This document shows positions 46,182 to 57,031 of a stretch of DNA of 64,000 bases, piece after piece; position 1 is the stretch's first letter, and every line of letters begins with the position of its first letter. Below the pieces are notes generated by a model that had not been told where the DNA came from, did no database searches, and was given only the letters and a program-made list of their open reading frames with translations. The stretch is from Apium graveolens (Eukaryota; Streptophyta; Magnoliopsida; Apiales; Apiaceae). Position numbers and translations under genes: made by a program. The DNA lies in the NCBI RefSeq assembly GCF_009905375.1, contig NC_133647.1:45194506-45258505 (forward strand). Reading direction: 5' to 3'.

Positions 46182-48273
46182 TGTAACACCCCCAGATCCG
46201 GGGTCGGGGATCCGGGTCGTCACGGTCTTTCTTTCCACAATATCACTTCACTTAATTAATAATAAATGACCTTATGCTGTGACCCCACACTAACACACAC
46301 CACAACCCGTTATAGTCTCAGAGATGAAATTTAAATAAGTACAAGTCTTTGAATCCACAATTTAAAAGTTATTACAACCCAAAATGATTACTTGATAAAT
46401 TTACAGTTAATTGCCATTATCTGCCACAAGTTATAGTTATACATAATTGATTCTCAAAAGTAGATGGTCTGATCTACAATAGATCTACCTCTGCAGCTAT
46501 AGCAGCTACAACATCAACGGGAAGACGCGGGACGCTTCCCACGCGCTTACGCTGGGTCTGCTGGAGTCTGGCCATCTTTCCTAACTGTTGTTGTGTGATG
46601 AAGAAATAGAGCAAGGGTGAGCAGCAAGCCCACCAAAATAATATGTATAATGATTTACAATATATGAGCCTACTCATAATACTCATGAAAGTCTTGGTCA
46701 AAAGAAATGAACCAAGTTTGATATCTTAATGCGATGAAGTCGCAAAATATTCAGTATATATACATATATACTTTTCAAAATATTGGAAGTCTTCTTCCAT
46801 GCATAATATACACAAAATCCCAGTGTATAACTGTATAAAAATATCGTTGCAAGGTGATCTCATATATCTAACCTTGTCTCAACGTTTTTCTGAAAATCTT
46901 TGTCATTCATAAGACAATTATTAATTAGATATAAGTTTAAAAGATGAGGTTACCAAATACCCCAATATACTTATATCTTTCCCAATACTACTTGAACTAC
47001 CACCATTCAAGTTATAATCAGTTTCAAAAGTTCATCCCACTGATGAGACCACAAGATAAGACTTGAATAGATTCAATCTTTGAAATATTATTGAATGAAA
47101 TAAAGTTACGAGATACTTTATTTAGTCCCGATATATATATATCCACATATATATATCTCTTAAACATTTCCTGGAACCTCTGTTATGTAAAGTATGAACA
47201 GAGTTTAAAACATCCAATGAATTTTGGAAAGGAAAAGAATTTTGGCATAAACCCGATATCTTGCTGATCAGGCAAAGATACCAATAAGTAACCTTTTCTA
47301 CTAGTAGATGGACGAATTCCCCACTGGTCATCACCCTGGTCATAATTAAGACCTATGCTGGACTGCCACTCAGCCACTTATGCATTTGATGGACTCCCAC
47401 TGAGCCACTTACACAATAATAGACCGTACCCCGGCCTGTCGCTTATGCCGACTCAATGAGAGGGGCTTACTTCCCGAACGTTGGGCAAGTAATCAATTCA
47501 TTTACCAAATCTGCAACCTTGTTGCGAATATAAAATACACCACAGAGCCGGATTCCCCAGGTTTTGAGCGAGTATTTAAATCCCCTTAAAAGGAAGATCT
47601 TAAATATAAAAATGAGTTTTGGGATCCGCTCTGACTTTTAAAAATCATTTTGAAGACTCGAAAACACTTTAAAGAGTGTTTGGAGTAAGGCTGATTTAAT
47701 GAAGTAAATCAGTCCCCAGAATATTTTTAGAAAATGACTGAATATTATTATTTTAATTAATATTCCCATAAAGAATAATCTTTATAAAAATAATTGAAGT
47801 AGAAGTATTAAAACTTATACTTGAAACGAGTATTAAATAACCAAAGATATACTTATGTGAAAGTATTATCTTTATTTGAATAATCGAAAATAAGTTTGAT
47901 TATTTACACCTTATTCTTTAATAAAATAAAGAATATATCTCAGCAAATAATCGGAGTCATAGATCCTCAAATGAATATTCAAATAATATTCAATAAATAA
48001 TATAAAAGGAGTCATAAGTCCTCGAATGAATATTCAATAATATTCAATAAATAATATAAAAGGAGTCATAAGTCCTCGAATGAATATTCAAATAATATTC
48101 ATAAATAATATAAAAGAGTCATAAGCCTTCGAATGAATATTCAAATAATATTCAGATAAATAAATAAAAGAGTCATAAGCCCTCGAATAATATTCGAAAT
48201 AATATTCAATAATAAAATGAAGTTTAAAGTTATCGAATAAACCTTATTCGATTAATAGTTTGGAAAACTATAA

Positions 48274-48319
<46 letters not shown>

Positions 48320-50416
48320 ATATCCATATAAAATCTACTCGGGATCCTCGACTCCCGGTTTTAGAAAATATTTTCACCTTTGGGTCCCTATACTAAGGGT
48401 ATATGCAAGATACAACTATCCTCTAGCATAGGTATTATCAAATGAACCAACAGATATATATTTCAAGAATATGAAACAGGCATGCATATATACCATATTA
48501 GCATACTCCAATATATTGCAAAATTTGCTAATAACAATCATGCAATATCACAAGATAATGCATATACATATATTTACATCACAACAACAGTATAACGGGT
48601 AGAAAACTTGCCTGAGCGACTGGGGTTACGAATGGCTCGGGACGAGTCTGGTAACCTATAAACAACAAGTAAGTTGGAATTAAACCAAAGTCACTTGTAA
48701 ATCTATACTTTAACTAACTTAGACTCTAACGCTTGTTTTGCGCTCACTAATTCGCTTAAGTCACCCGGGTACCCTCGGCTCCACCATTTTTAATAATTTA
48801 ACCTTTACGAGTTTTAAGGCGATTCCTTCGCGAGTGTCTTACCAACTGCCTAACACACTTACCATAAATGTTTCATACATTAATTAACCCTTTTTGGTCT
48901 TTAACCTATGTTTCAAAGTAAGGCGAGGGGAAAAGTTTCGTTCGCGAAACGCCGTTACTTAAAACGGTCGTTTCTCCTAAACCGTGCATCGGAATCGAAC
49001 GAACTACATATCAAAACGAAGCTCGTAACATGAGCTATCTAAACATGGCAGTGGTCATAATCTAGCAGGGGGTTCTCGGGTCCTAATGCTATGCACAAAA
49101 ACAGTCTAAAGAAAATCGGACGTTACGACGGCTATGTTTACGCGATTACCCAATTTTAAACAACTCCAAATCATCTCACAATCAACCCACAATCATAACC
49201 CAATTCAACCTCAAATCCAACATACAACCAACATCCATCCTCATCACATCATAACAACCCCAACCAATTCAATTTAACCATTCATACTTATGCTTAAACT
49301 TTACTTTAATCATTCTTAAGTTTCTTTAAATCAAAACCACAAAATTACCATTTCATTTCACTACCATTCCAAATCTCAAACTCTAATCATAACAACAACT
49401 ACAATAACATCCTACTCATCAAAATCACCTTATAATATATATGAACCTAGGGTTTGAAAATGGTATACCTTCCTTGAAGTGGTGGGTTGAGCTAGGAAGC
49501 CTTAAGAAGCTTGGAGAAGTCTTAAGAATGCTTGGATCTTCAAGAAAACCAAGAAAAGTTCAAGTTAAAAAAACTTGAAAACACTATTCATTGTCTTCTT
49601 CTTTGATTAAATGAAGAAGATTGAGAAGGAATTGATGGCTTAAACTCATGATATAGCCCTAACTAAGCATGAAGATGATTAGGGAATTTACTCACCAATT
49701 TAGGAAGCTTGGATCTTGAATTTTTGAATTCTCTTGCCTTTTGAATAGTGAAAAGCCGTGAGCAATGAAGAACAAAGCCTTGGTTGCTTTTGATTTTTGA
49801 TGAAAATGATTTTACTTGGCTTGGTTGCTTGGTTTTTGTGCTTGTTTTAGTCAATTACCTTCTTGCCCTTGAATTTGTGTGGTTACAAAGCCACCACACC
49901 TCCTTCCTTCCCATGTCATGCTTATGTCACCTTGCACATGTCATAATGCTCCCACTTGTCCACACCTTGTGGTTTGATGATGTCACAATCCCTGGCTTCT
50001 TGTACAAGCTTGTCTCTTGGTCACTTATTTGTTTTACGGTTCGCTTATCTTTCGTTCTCGTTTATCGTTTGAGGGATCATACCCGGGATCTTATTACTTA
50101 GGTTCCCTTAACCTTTCTCAATATTTTATATTCCTTTTATGATCCTCTCCTATAATCCTTTAATTTAAATCCTTTTTATCCTGTTACCTTATACTCAATT
50201 CTCTCCGTATCTTGTGAATTTCCGGGAAAAATCAAAGTGTTCGGATTTGGATTCTGACGATCTTTACATACACTTATATCCCATATAAAGTACTAATAAA
50301 ATCTCAGAATATCCATATCAGAACCCCTACATAGTGTGGCATGAAAAGTTTTCTCATTCAGCAAAAACACTATTCATAAGGGTTTCAAAAATTTCCCAAA
50401 AATTGGGGTTATTACA
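46182..50416 (-). repeat. 5' LTR of gypsy C
   Basis: 4235 bp, nearly identical to 36370-40616 (see there). It includes the 54-bp repeat array at 47953-48210 and an (AT)n tract at 48275-48317. Confidence 0.93.
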
Positions 50417-50421
50417 AAAAT

Positions 50422-50721
50422 GTTGCCTATAAATATACTATTATAGACCCTATTTTCATTCTAACCCCAAAACCCAAAAAGTTTGGAAAACCCAATTCTC
50501 TCCACCTCCTTCCTCTCCTTAACATCGTTTTCTTGGTGGATACCGGTGGAGTGCTTCACACTTGAGGAGCAATTGCTAAGGATCTCTGATCGTTGTCTCC
50601 GAATTATTTTAAAGGTTAGATTCGATCCCTCGAATTTTTATTCATAATCTGTATGCTTTTATTTGGATTTTATATGTGTAAAAGTGTTTTGCCATGCCCC
50701 CGCTGTGTTTAAAATCCAACA
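50422..50721 (+). repeat. 5' LTR of copia B, right part
   Basis: Continues the LTR interrupted at 36369: GTTGCCTATAAATATACTATT (with a TATAAATA promoter-like box at about 50428-50435) through to AAAATCCAACA. The GTTGCC start shows one change against TTTGCC in the other LTRs. Confidence 0.92.
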
Positions 50722-50722
50722 A

Positions 50723-50734
50723 TGGTATCAGAGC
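50723..50734 (+). other. Primer binding site of copia B (initiator tRNA-Met)
   Basis: TGGTATCAGAGC, one base after the LTR end, identical to that of copia A. Confidence 0.95.
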
Positions 50735-51157
50735 ATAGGTTGTATGTATATAGATCTGTGGTAAAAATTTCAGAATTTTATGTGCTTGTATGAATTAATT
50801 ATGATTTTTAAAAGTTATATCATGGATTAATTTTGTCTGATGAGAAATCGTTTCTCAGAATAATTTTGAATGTTGATCTGGGTTCTACAAGTGTTGTAGA
50901 TCGTCTGGGTATTTTTTTTCATAATTTTATGATGTATAGATTTTTTATTATGAATTTTTGAAGTTCTTACAATTAAATTCATAATTAAATAAGTATATAT
51001 ATATATGTATATTAAGTTATATATATATATCTGCAAATATCTGCTTGTCTGCTGTCTATGATGCACGTTGAAACAAGAAAAGACACAAAAGTCTGTTGCT
51101 GCACGGAGATCGAGAATAAAAGACGGCGGCTGCTGTAGGAGAGAAAAAAAATAAAGG

Positions 51158-51302
51158 GGTGTCGCGCATTCCGGGAATGCGTTACACCCTGTGGCGTATT
51201 CACGGAATGCGTTACACCTTTTAATGGCTTAAAAGGGCTGTAACGCATCACCGGAATGCGTTACAGGGCTTGTAACGCGTTCCTGTAATGCGTTACAGCC
51301 CG
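51158..51302. repeat. Array of GCATTCCGGGAATGC palindromes in copia B leader
   Basis: The same set of palindromes as in copia A (33236-33371), in the same order, with mainly single-base changes in the connecting parts. Confidence 0.85.
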
Positions 51303-52004
51303 ACTGTCCATATTAAAATTAATTTTCTGGGAGTTTCGTAACTCCGTTTTGGGCGTGCAATATACCGTTGGATTCGTTTTTCCGAGACGGATCTAATGGA
51401 GTGATCAATTTTAGTTTATATAAAAGTTTTGAACTGTTTATATTTCTGAAAGTGTTTTAAATCCGTTTTTAACTGTTTTTAATTGCTTTTAAATGCTTCA
51501 TGTGATACATAGAGATGTATAATGCTTAGACTAATGTGCTAGATGATATAACATGCCTACCTTGATGTTTATTCATGTTGATATATGTGATATATGCTTA
51601 GTTTATCATGCGATGATAGATTTAGGTGAACTTAAATGAACATAAGGCGTTTGTTAGACAACCTAGTATAGTGAAATTGTTTCATAACCTTAAGAATAAT
51701 ATTATGAATACAATCATGAGATTCTTGTCTTTATGAAACACGTAATTGAATATGAATTTTTGACATGAGAGAAAGGATGATTCTGTCAACAACAGATTTC
51801 TATCTGTAAGAAAAGGTTATTAAGTGACGCCTCTTGACAATGCTCCACCCGATCTGGGAATCATCTGATTATTGATTATTGATTTGAAATATTTAATTTA
51901 AAAGGAAGAATCTCTTTATAATATGATTATGATTGTAACGTAATATAATCCCTCTAAAATTAAATAATATCAAGTAGTAATTGGCCAATGACACAACGGG
52001 CTTG

Positions 52005-52370
52005 TGTCGGTCATAGCCTTCCAACATGATAGAAAAGTAGTTCTTATTTTGAATCATTGTCGTTTCGTGCCACAGCCGAGGGCTTTGATTTCGAAATAAG
52101 AAATACTTGTCTATTACATAGAGATGTGTACATTGAATAAGAATCTAAAGGTCGTTATGTGCCACAGCCGTGGGCCTTTGGGGACTGATTCAATTGTACG
52201 GAATGTTGGGTTAGACTTGACTTAGAATATTGAGTTTGTCGTGCCACAGCCGTGACTCAATTATTCAAGAGGCTAAAGTTTGATTAGGGAATAACATTAG
52301 ATGTAACTGACAATAGTTGTCTGCCTATTGAACATTACATGGCGTTTCGTGCCACAGCCGGGGTTGTGTA
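52005..52370. repeat. Array of CGTGCCACAGCCG motifs in copia B leader
   Basis: Copies near 52073, 52158, 52239 and 52350 match CGTGCCACAGCCG or differ by one or two bases, plus a weaker one near 52014. The counterparts in copia A have more substitutions (C to T and G to A types). Confidence 0.75.
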
Positions 52371-52562
52371 ATGGAATGTAGGATCCCTATTCCCACTAGC
52401 ATTATGAATGCTTAATTTTTCACGTAGGGGGTTGAATAAATTTATAAACTAGTGGGAGCCACTTATGAATAAAGACCCGATTCATATAGTGTTTTGAAAT
52501 GAAATCGAATATTTGCTAAGTGTTGTTATGTGTTTATCATTTACAGATTTACTTTGTACGTT

Positions 52563-53519
52563 ATGTCTTCTGCACTATCACTCAGGAGCATACTAGATGC
52601 TCACAAATTAACTGGTCCTAATTATGCTGACTGGCTTCGAAACTTGAGAATTGTTCTCAGGATTGAGAAGCTGGAATACGTGATTGACTCACCTAAGCCT
52701 ACTGAACCTGCTAGTGATGCACATAATGATGAACTTGTTGTGTATCGTAAGTGGATAGATGATGCAAATGTTGATCAATGCATCATGCTAGTTTCCATGA
52801 ACATTGAGCTACAGAAGTAACATGAGCATATGGATGCTCACACTATCCTCATGCATCTACAAGAGTTGTATGATGTGGCGGGGAGGACAGCTCGATATGA
52901 GATATCGAAGGAGTTGTTCGGTTGTAGGATGTCTGAGGGATCATCTGTGAATGACCATGTACTTAAGATGATCAATTTGATTGAACGTCTTGGACAACTT
53001 GGTTTTGCCATGGATGGGGAGCTGAGCCAAGACTTGGTCTTGCAATCGCTTCCGAGTTCGTTCTCGCAGTTTGTTGTGAACTTTCACATGAATAAGTTGG
53101 ATGTCAGTCTGCCTGAACTCCACAACATGTTGAAGACTGCGGAATCAAATTTTCCCCCTTAGAAGAGTTCTGTTCTTCTAATTGGTGAAGGTTCCAATCC
53201 TAAGAAAAGGAAGAGGAACCCTTCCAAGAAGAAGAAAGTAGGTGAGAAAACGCCGGTTCCACCAAAAGCTGAAGACCCCAAGAGCAAAGTTGTTTGCTTT
53301 CACTGTAACAAGGTGGGGCACTGGAAGAGGAACTGCAAGGTTTACCTTGCAGAATGGAAGAAGAAGAAGGGTGGTGAGACTACCGCTTCTGATTCAGGTA
53401 TGTTCATGATAGAAGTGAATATGTCATTAAATCAAATTTCTACTTGGGTATTAGATACCGCCTGTGGTTCTCAAATCTGCAATTTATTGCAGGGACCAAG
53501 GAGAAGTAGGACTCTTTAG
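52563..53519 (+). pseudogene. Copia B gag with zinc knuckle and start of protease
   Basis: The ATG at 52563 opens MSSALSLRSILDAHKLTG. Gag core follows, with private stops at 52818-52820 (CAA to TAA against copia A), 53160-53162 and 53517-53519. The zinc knuckle C-x2-C-x4-H-x4-C (CFHCNKVGHWKRNC) is at about 53296-53340. Then comes the protease active-site region VLDTACGSQIC (53449-53480), with D-T-A in place of the more usual D-T/S-G. Gag and protease would normally assemble and mature the particle. Confidence 0.85.
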
Positions 53520-55359
53520 GAAGAGGAGGTGATTCTACTGATGGGAAATGGATAAAGAGTTGCTGCTGAAGATGTTGAATCATTTCATTTACATATGCCT
53601 ACGGGCAAGACTATTGTTTTAAATAATTGTTATTTTGTTCCCTCGATTGTGAGGAATATTATTCCCATGTTAGACTTGGCTGGATTTTCATTTATTATTG
53701 AGAATAATGATTGTTATATTCTTAGAGATAATATTATTTATGGACGTGGTACTTTAAATAATGGTCTGTATAAATGTGACATAATTTACTTCAGATTGAA
53801 CAAACTAATAAAAGAAAAGGGATGATGAAAATATCACTTCATAGTGGCACTGCAGTCTCCATTTAGTAGACATGGAGAGAGGGCTGCAAATTTGCTAGGA
53901 ATGGTACACACAGATGTATGTGGACCAATGTCTATGCAAGCCATGGATGGATTTTCATACTTCATTACTTTCATAGATGATAGATCTGGATTCAGATATG
54001 TGTTTGATGAATCACAAGTCTGAAGCCTTTGAAAAGTTCAAAGAGTATTAGTATGAAGTGGAGAAACAAACCAAACAGAGTGTTATAATTCTTCGATTAG
54101 ATCGAGGTGGTGAATACTTTAATGGAGTGTTTCTAGATTATCTCAAAGTAAATGGTATAGTCTCCCAGTGGACGCCTCCAGATTGGTATCTGAAAGGAGA
54201 AATGGAACTTTGTTAGACATAGTTCGGTCCATGATGAGCTATGCAAATCTTCCAGTATTCCTATGGGGTTATGCATTGGAAACCTCAGCATATTTACTGA
54301 ATATGCTGCCTTCCAAAATCTGTTCCTCAAACTTCGTATGATATATGGAAAGAAAGGAAACCGAGTCTTAAACACGTTAAGATTTGGGGATGTCCAGCTT
54401 ATGTCAAGAAAGTTGACCCTGATAAGCTGGAATATCGATCCGTAAAATGTAGTTTTGTGGGATATCCTAAAGAGACTTTAGGGTATTACTTTTACACCGA
54501 TCATCGGGTGTTTATCTCTAGACATGCTACCTTCTTGGAAAAGGAGTTTATCCTTGAAGGAAACAGTGGGAGCAAAATTGAACTTGATGAAGTTCAAGAA
54601 GCACAAACTACTACGGATCAAGTGGAAACACCTGTTCTGACTGAACAACCTTTTGTGGAACAGCCCATTTATAGATCAGGGAGAGTGTCTCGCCAACCTG
54701 AGAGGTAATATGGCCTTGTCATTGAGAATGACAATGAGTTGTTGATCATTGATGATGACGACCCTGTAACCTATAATGAGGCTATGAGTAATGTTGACTC
54801 AGAGAAATGGCATAGTGCCATGAAATCCAGAATGGAATCTATGTATACGGTATACAAAAGATAGATTATAGCAGATGGCCAGGTGGAGACCTATAAGGCC
54901 AGGCTTGTGGCAAAAGGATTCAAACAAAGGCAATGGATTGACTTTGATGAAACCTTTTACCTGTAGCCCTGTTAAAATCAGTTCGGATTTTGCTTGCGAT
55001 TGCTGCTTACTACGACTATGAGATCTGGCATATAGCCAGATGGTTTTCTTTCCAAGGGAAATGAAAGCCTAGTGTGTAAGCTACTGCGAACCATATGTGG
55101 TTTAAAGCAAGCTTCTCGAAAGATGGAACATCCGTTTTGATGAGACAATCAAAGAGTTTGATTTTATCAAAAACGTAGATAAACCATGTGTGTACGAAAG
55201 GTTAGTGGGAGCGCGGTAACATTTCTTATATTGTATTGAATTAGAGTTGACACACATAACAACATAGAAGACCCACTCACAAAGCTACTTTATGAAAGTC
55301 ACTTTGATCGTCATAAAGATAAGATGGGTATTAGATACAAGAGTGATTGGCTTTAGTAC
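53520..55359 (+). pseudogene. Copia B pol remnants: integrase and RT with large deletions
   Basis: Readable pieces: protease end (LHMPTGKTIVLNNCYFVPS, 53578 on), integrase (HTDVCGPMS near 53910, LRLDRGGEYF near 54093, broken before the ERRNRT position near 54200). Then KPSLKHVKIWGCPAY, the linker to PVTYNEAM and RT start [21 protein letters not shown] (54895-54960). The RT is missing the DVKTAFLNG catalytic block (jump near 55030). From VSGSAVTFL-type sequence (55205-55235) it jumps straight to the end of RNase H (THNNIEDPLTK, 55253 on). YVDD and nearly all RNase H are absent. It could not reverse transcribe by itself. Confidence 0.85.
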
Positions 55360-55370
55360 AAGTGGGAGAT
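55360..55370 (+). other. Polypurine tract of copia B
   Basis: AAGTGGGAGAT immediately before the 3' LTR. Confidence 0.9.
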
Positions 55371-57031
55371 TGAAAGGAATATGTCCTAAGTCCAATCATG
55401 TATTAGGATTTAGGAATAACTTCCTGTGTAATCTGTTTTGATTTCATTATATTAATAAAAGACTTGTTTTGTTTTTATTACGGGCTCTATCTATTTAAGT
55501 GTTTAAATAAGATATACCATAGTTTAGAGTAAAGCTTTTTATGGATTATGATGAGATCATAATAGTGAGACCTAAAAGATGATAACTCCAAACTTAAATA
55601 GTTCTTGATCATAGGATTACTAATTGGTAATTAATAATCCGCAAAGATCGGTACATACTATGCTTGCTTCATTATGAAGGATGTCTGTTCTCATAGACAT
55701 TTGTGTGGTGACACTATAGCTAGTATGTAGGTGCTTATTATAGAATAAGTTCACTGAACATGACTCGCACAGCTGAACAACTGAAGGAGTTCACTCACAT
55801 GTCAGCAGTTATTCACATAGTGATAGTTGTAGAAGTATCCTTAGACTTGAGGTCATCATAGTCATCTTGTGTACACTGAACTATGCTTTGGTTTAGTTCT
55901 TAGTCTCCAGGGACAATTATTAGGGCTCTACTGGGTATAGGAATTTGTACACGAAGATAATGTATGATCAATAAAGGATCTACCCCTTCCAGTGAAGGAA
56001 GCGAATGTTCAAGGCTGATCCACTTATGCTAGTTCAGGAATCTCTGGCCAGAGTGAATGAAATTAGAAAGGAGTTTCTAATTTGCATAGAACTATGCATA
56101 GTAAATGGTAAGCAAGTGATTAAATTAGATAGGCTTGACACGAGATCCATGCCTTGTATTTAATCGGGACATTGTAGGGTAGAAGGAGTTTATTGTACGG
56201 TAACTATTCACTGAATAGGTTCTTGGTATTCTAAGCAGTGAATTCATATTATCCGGATAGTCGCGATATGCTGAGAAGTATCCCTCACGATGTAGAATAA
56301 ATGTGATTAATTAATTAATCATATTTAATAAATTAAAGAATTTATATAAATAATGATAAAATAGTTTTATTATTATTTATTTCTACTACCGGCTTAATAT
56401 TGAACCTACAGGGTCACACCATAAAAAGAGAATGATTTAATGGTGGAGGAATTAATTAATAATGGCTAATAATTATTTATTTGTGAAATAAATAATTAAT
56501 TGGCAAATTTAATAATTGATTAAATGAGATTTAATTGATTATAAATTAATTAAGAAAAGTTCTTAATATTATTAATTAAGGATTTAATTTTTGGAAATTA
56601 AATCAAGAGAGAGAATTATTTCTAATGTGTTTCAAAAAAGGATTAATAATTAAAAGTTGTTGTAATTATTAATGAGAATAATAAATGGGATAATAATAAT
56701 ATTATTTATGGGAAAATTTCAGCTGAAAATTTTGCCTATAAATATACTATTATAGACCCTATTTTCATTCTAACCCCAAAACCCAAAAAGTTTGGAAAAC
56801 CCAATTCTCTCCACCTCCTTCCTCCTCCTTAACATCGTTTTCTTGGTGGATACCGGTGGAGTGCTTCACACTTGAGGAGCAACTGCTAAGGATCTCTGAT
56901 CGTTGTCTACGAATTATTTTATAGGTTAGATTCGATCCCTCAAATTTTTATTCATGATCTGTATGCTTTTATTTGGATTTTATATGTTTAAAAGTGTTTT
57001 GCCATGCCCCCGCTGCGTTTAAAATCCAACA
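55371..57031 (+). repeat. 3' LTR of copia B
   Basis: 1661 bp, TGAAAGGAATATG...AAAATCCAACA. Shares with the B 5' LTR variants such as CCCCAAAACCCAAAAAGTTTGG. Its end fuses with copia A gag to give a chance open frame starting at 56973. Confidence 0.93.

Larger units (their letters stand above)
36370..50416 (-). mobile_element. Gypsy C: Tekay/Del-like element with 4.2-kb LTRs, gutted interior
   Basis: A 14,047-bp minus-strand element inserted into the 5' LTR of copia B with the duplication AAAAT (36365-36369 and 50417-50421). On the minus strand: 5' LTR 50416-46182, primer site 46177-46166, interior 46181-40617, polypurine tract 40628-40617, 3' LTR 40616-36370. LTR ends read TGTAATAACCCC...GGGGGTGTTACA, typical of plant Tekay/Del chromoviruses. 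Interior remnants are limited to a leader ORF fragment, an RT-thumb/RNase H part and an integrase C-terminal part. Gag body, protease and RT palm are absent. Confidence 0.92.
35010..57031 (+). mobile_element. Copia B: same family, inserted in the gag of copia A
   Basis: 5' LTR 35010-36369 plus 50422-50721 (split by gypsy C), primer site 50723-50734, leader arrays, gag 52563-53519, pol remnants to 55360, polypurine tract 55360-55370, 3' LTR 55371-57031. Target duplication GCCTG (35005-35009) and GTCTG (57032-57036), with one mismatch. The uninterrupted sequence in copia B itself has GTCTG, so the left copy mutated. Its own length without gypsy C is about 8.0 kb. Confidence 0.93.
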
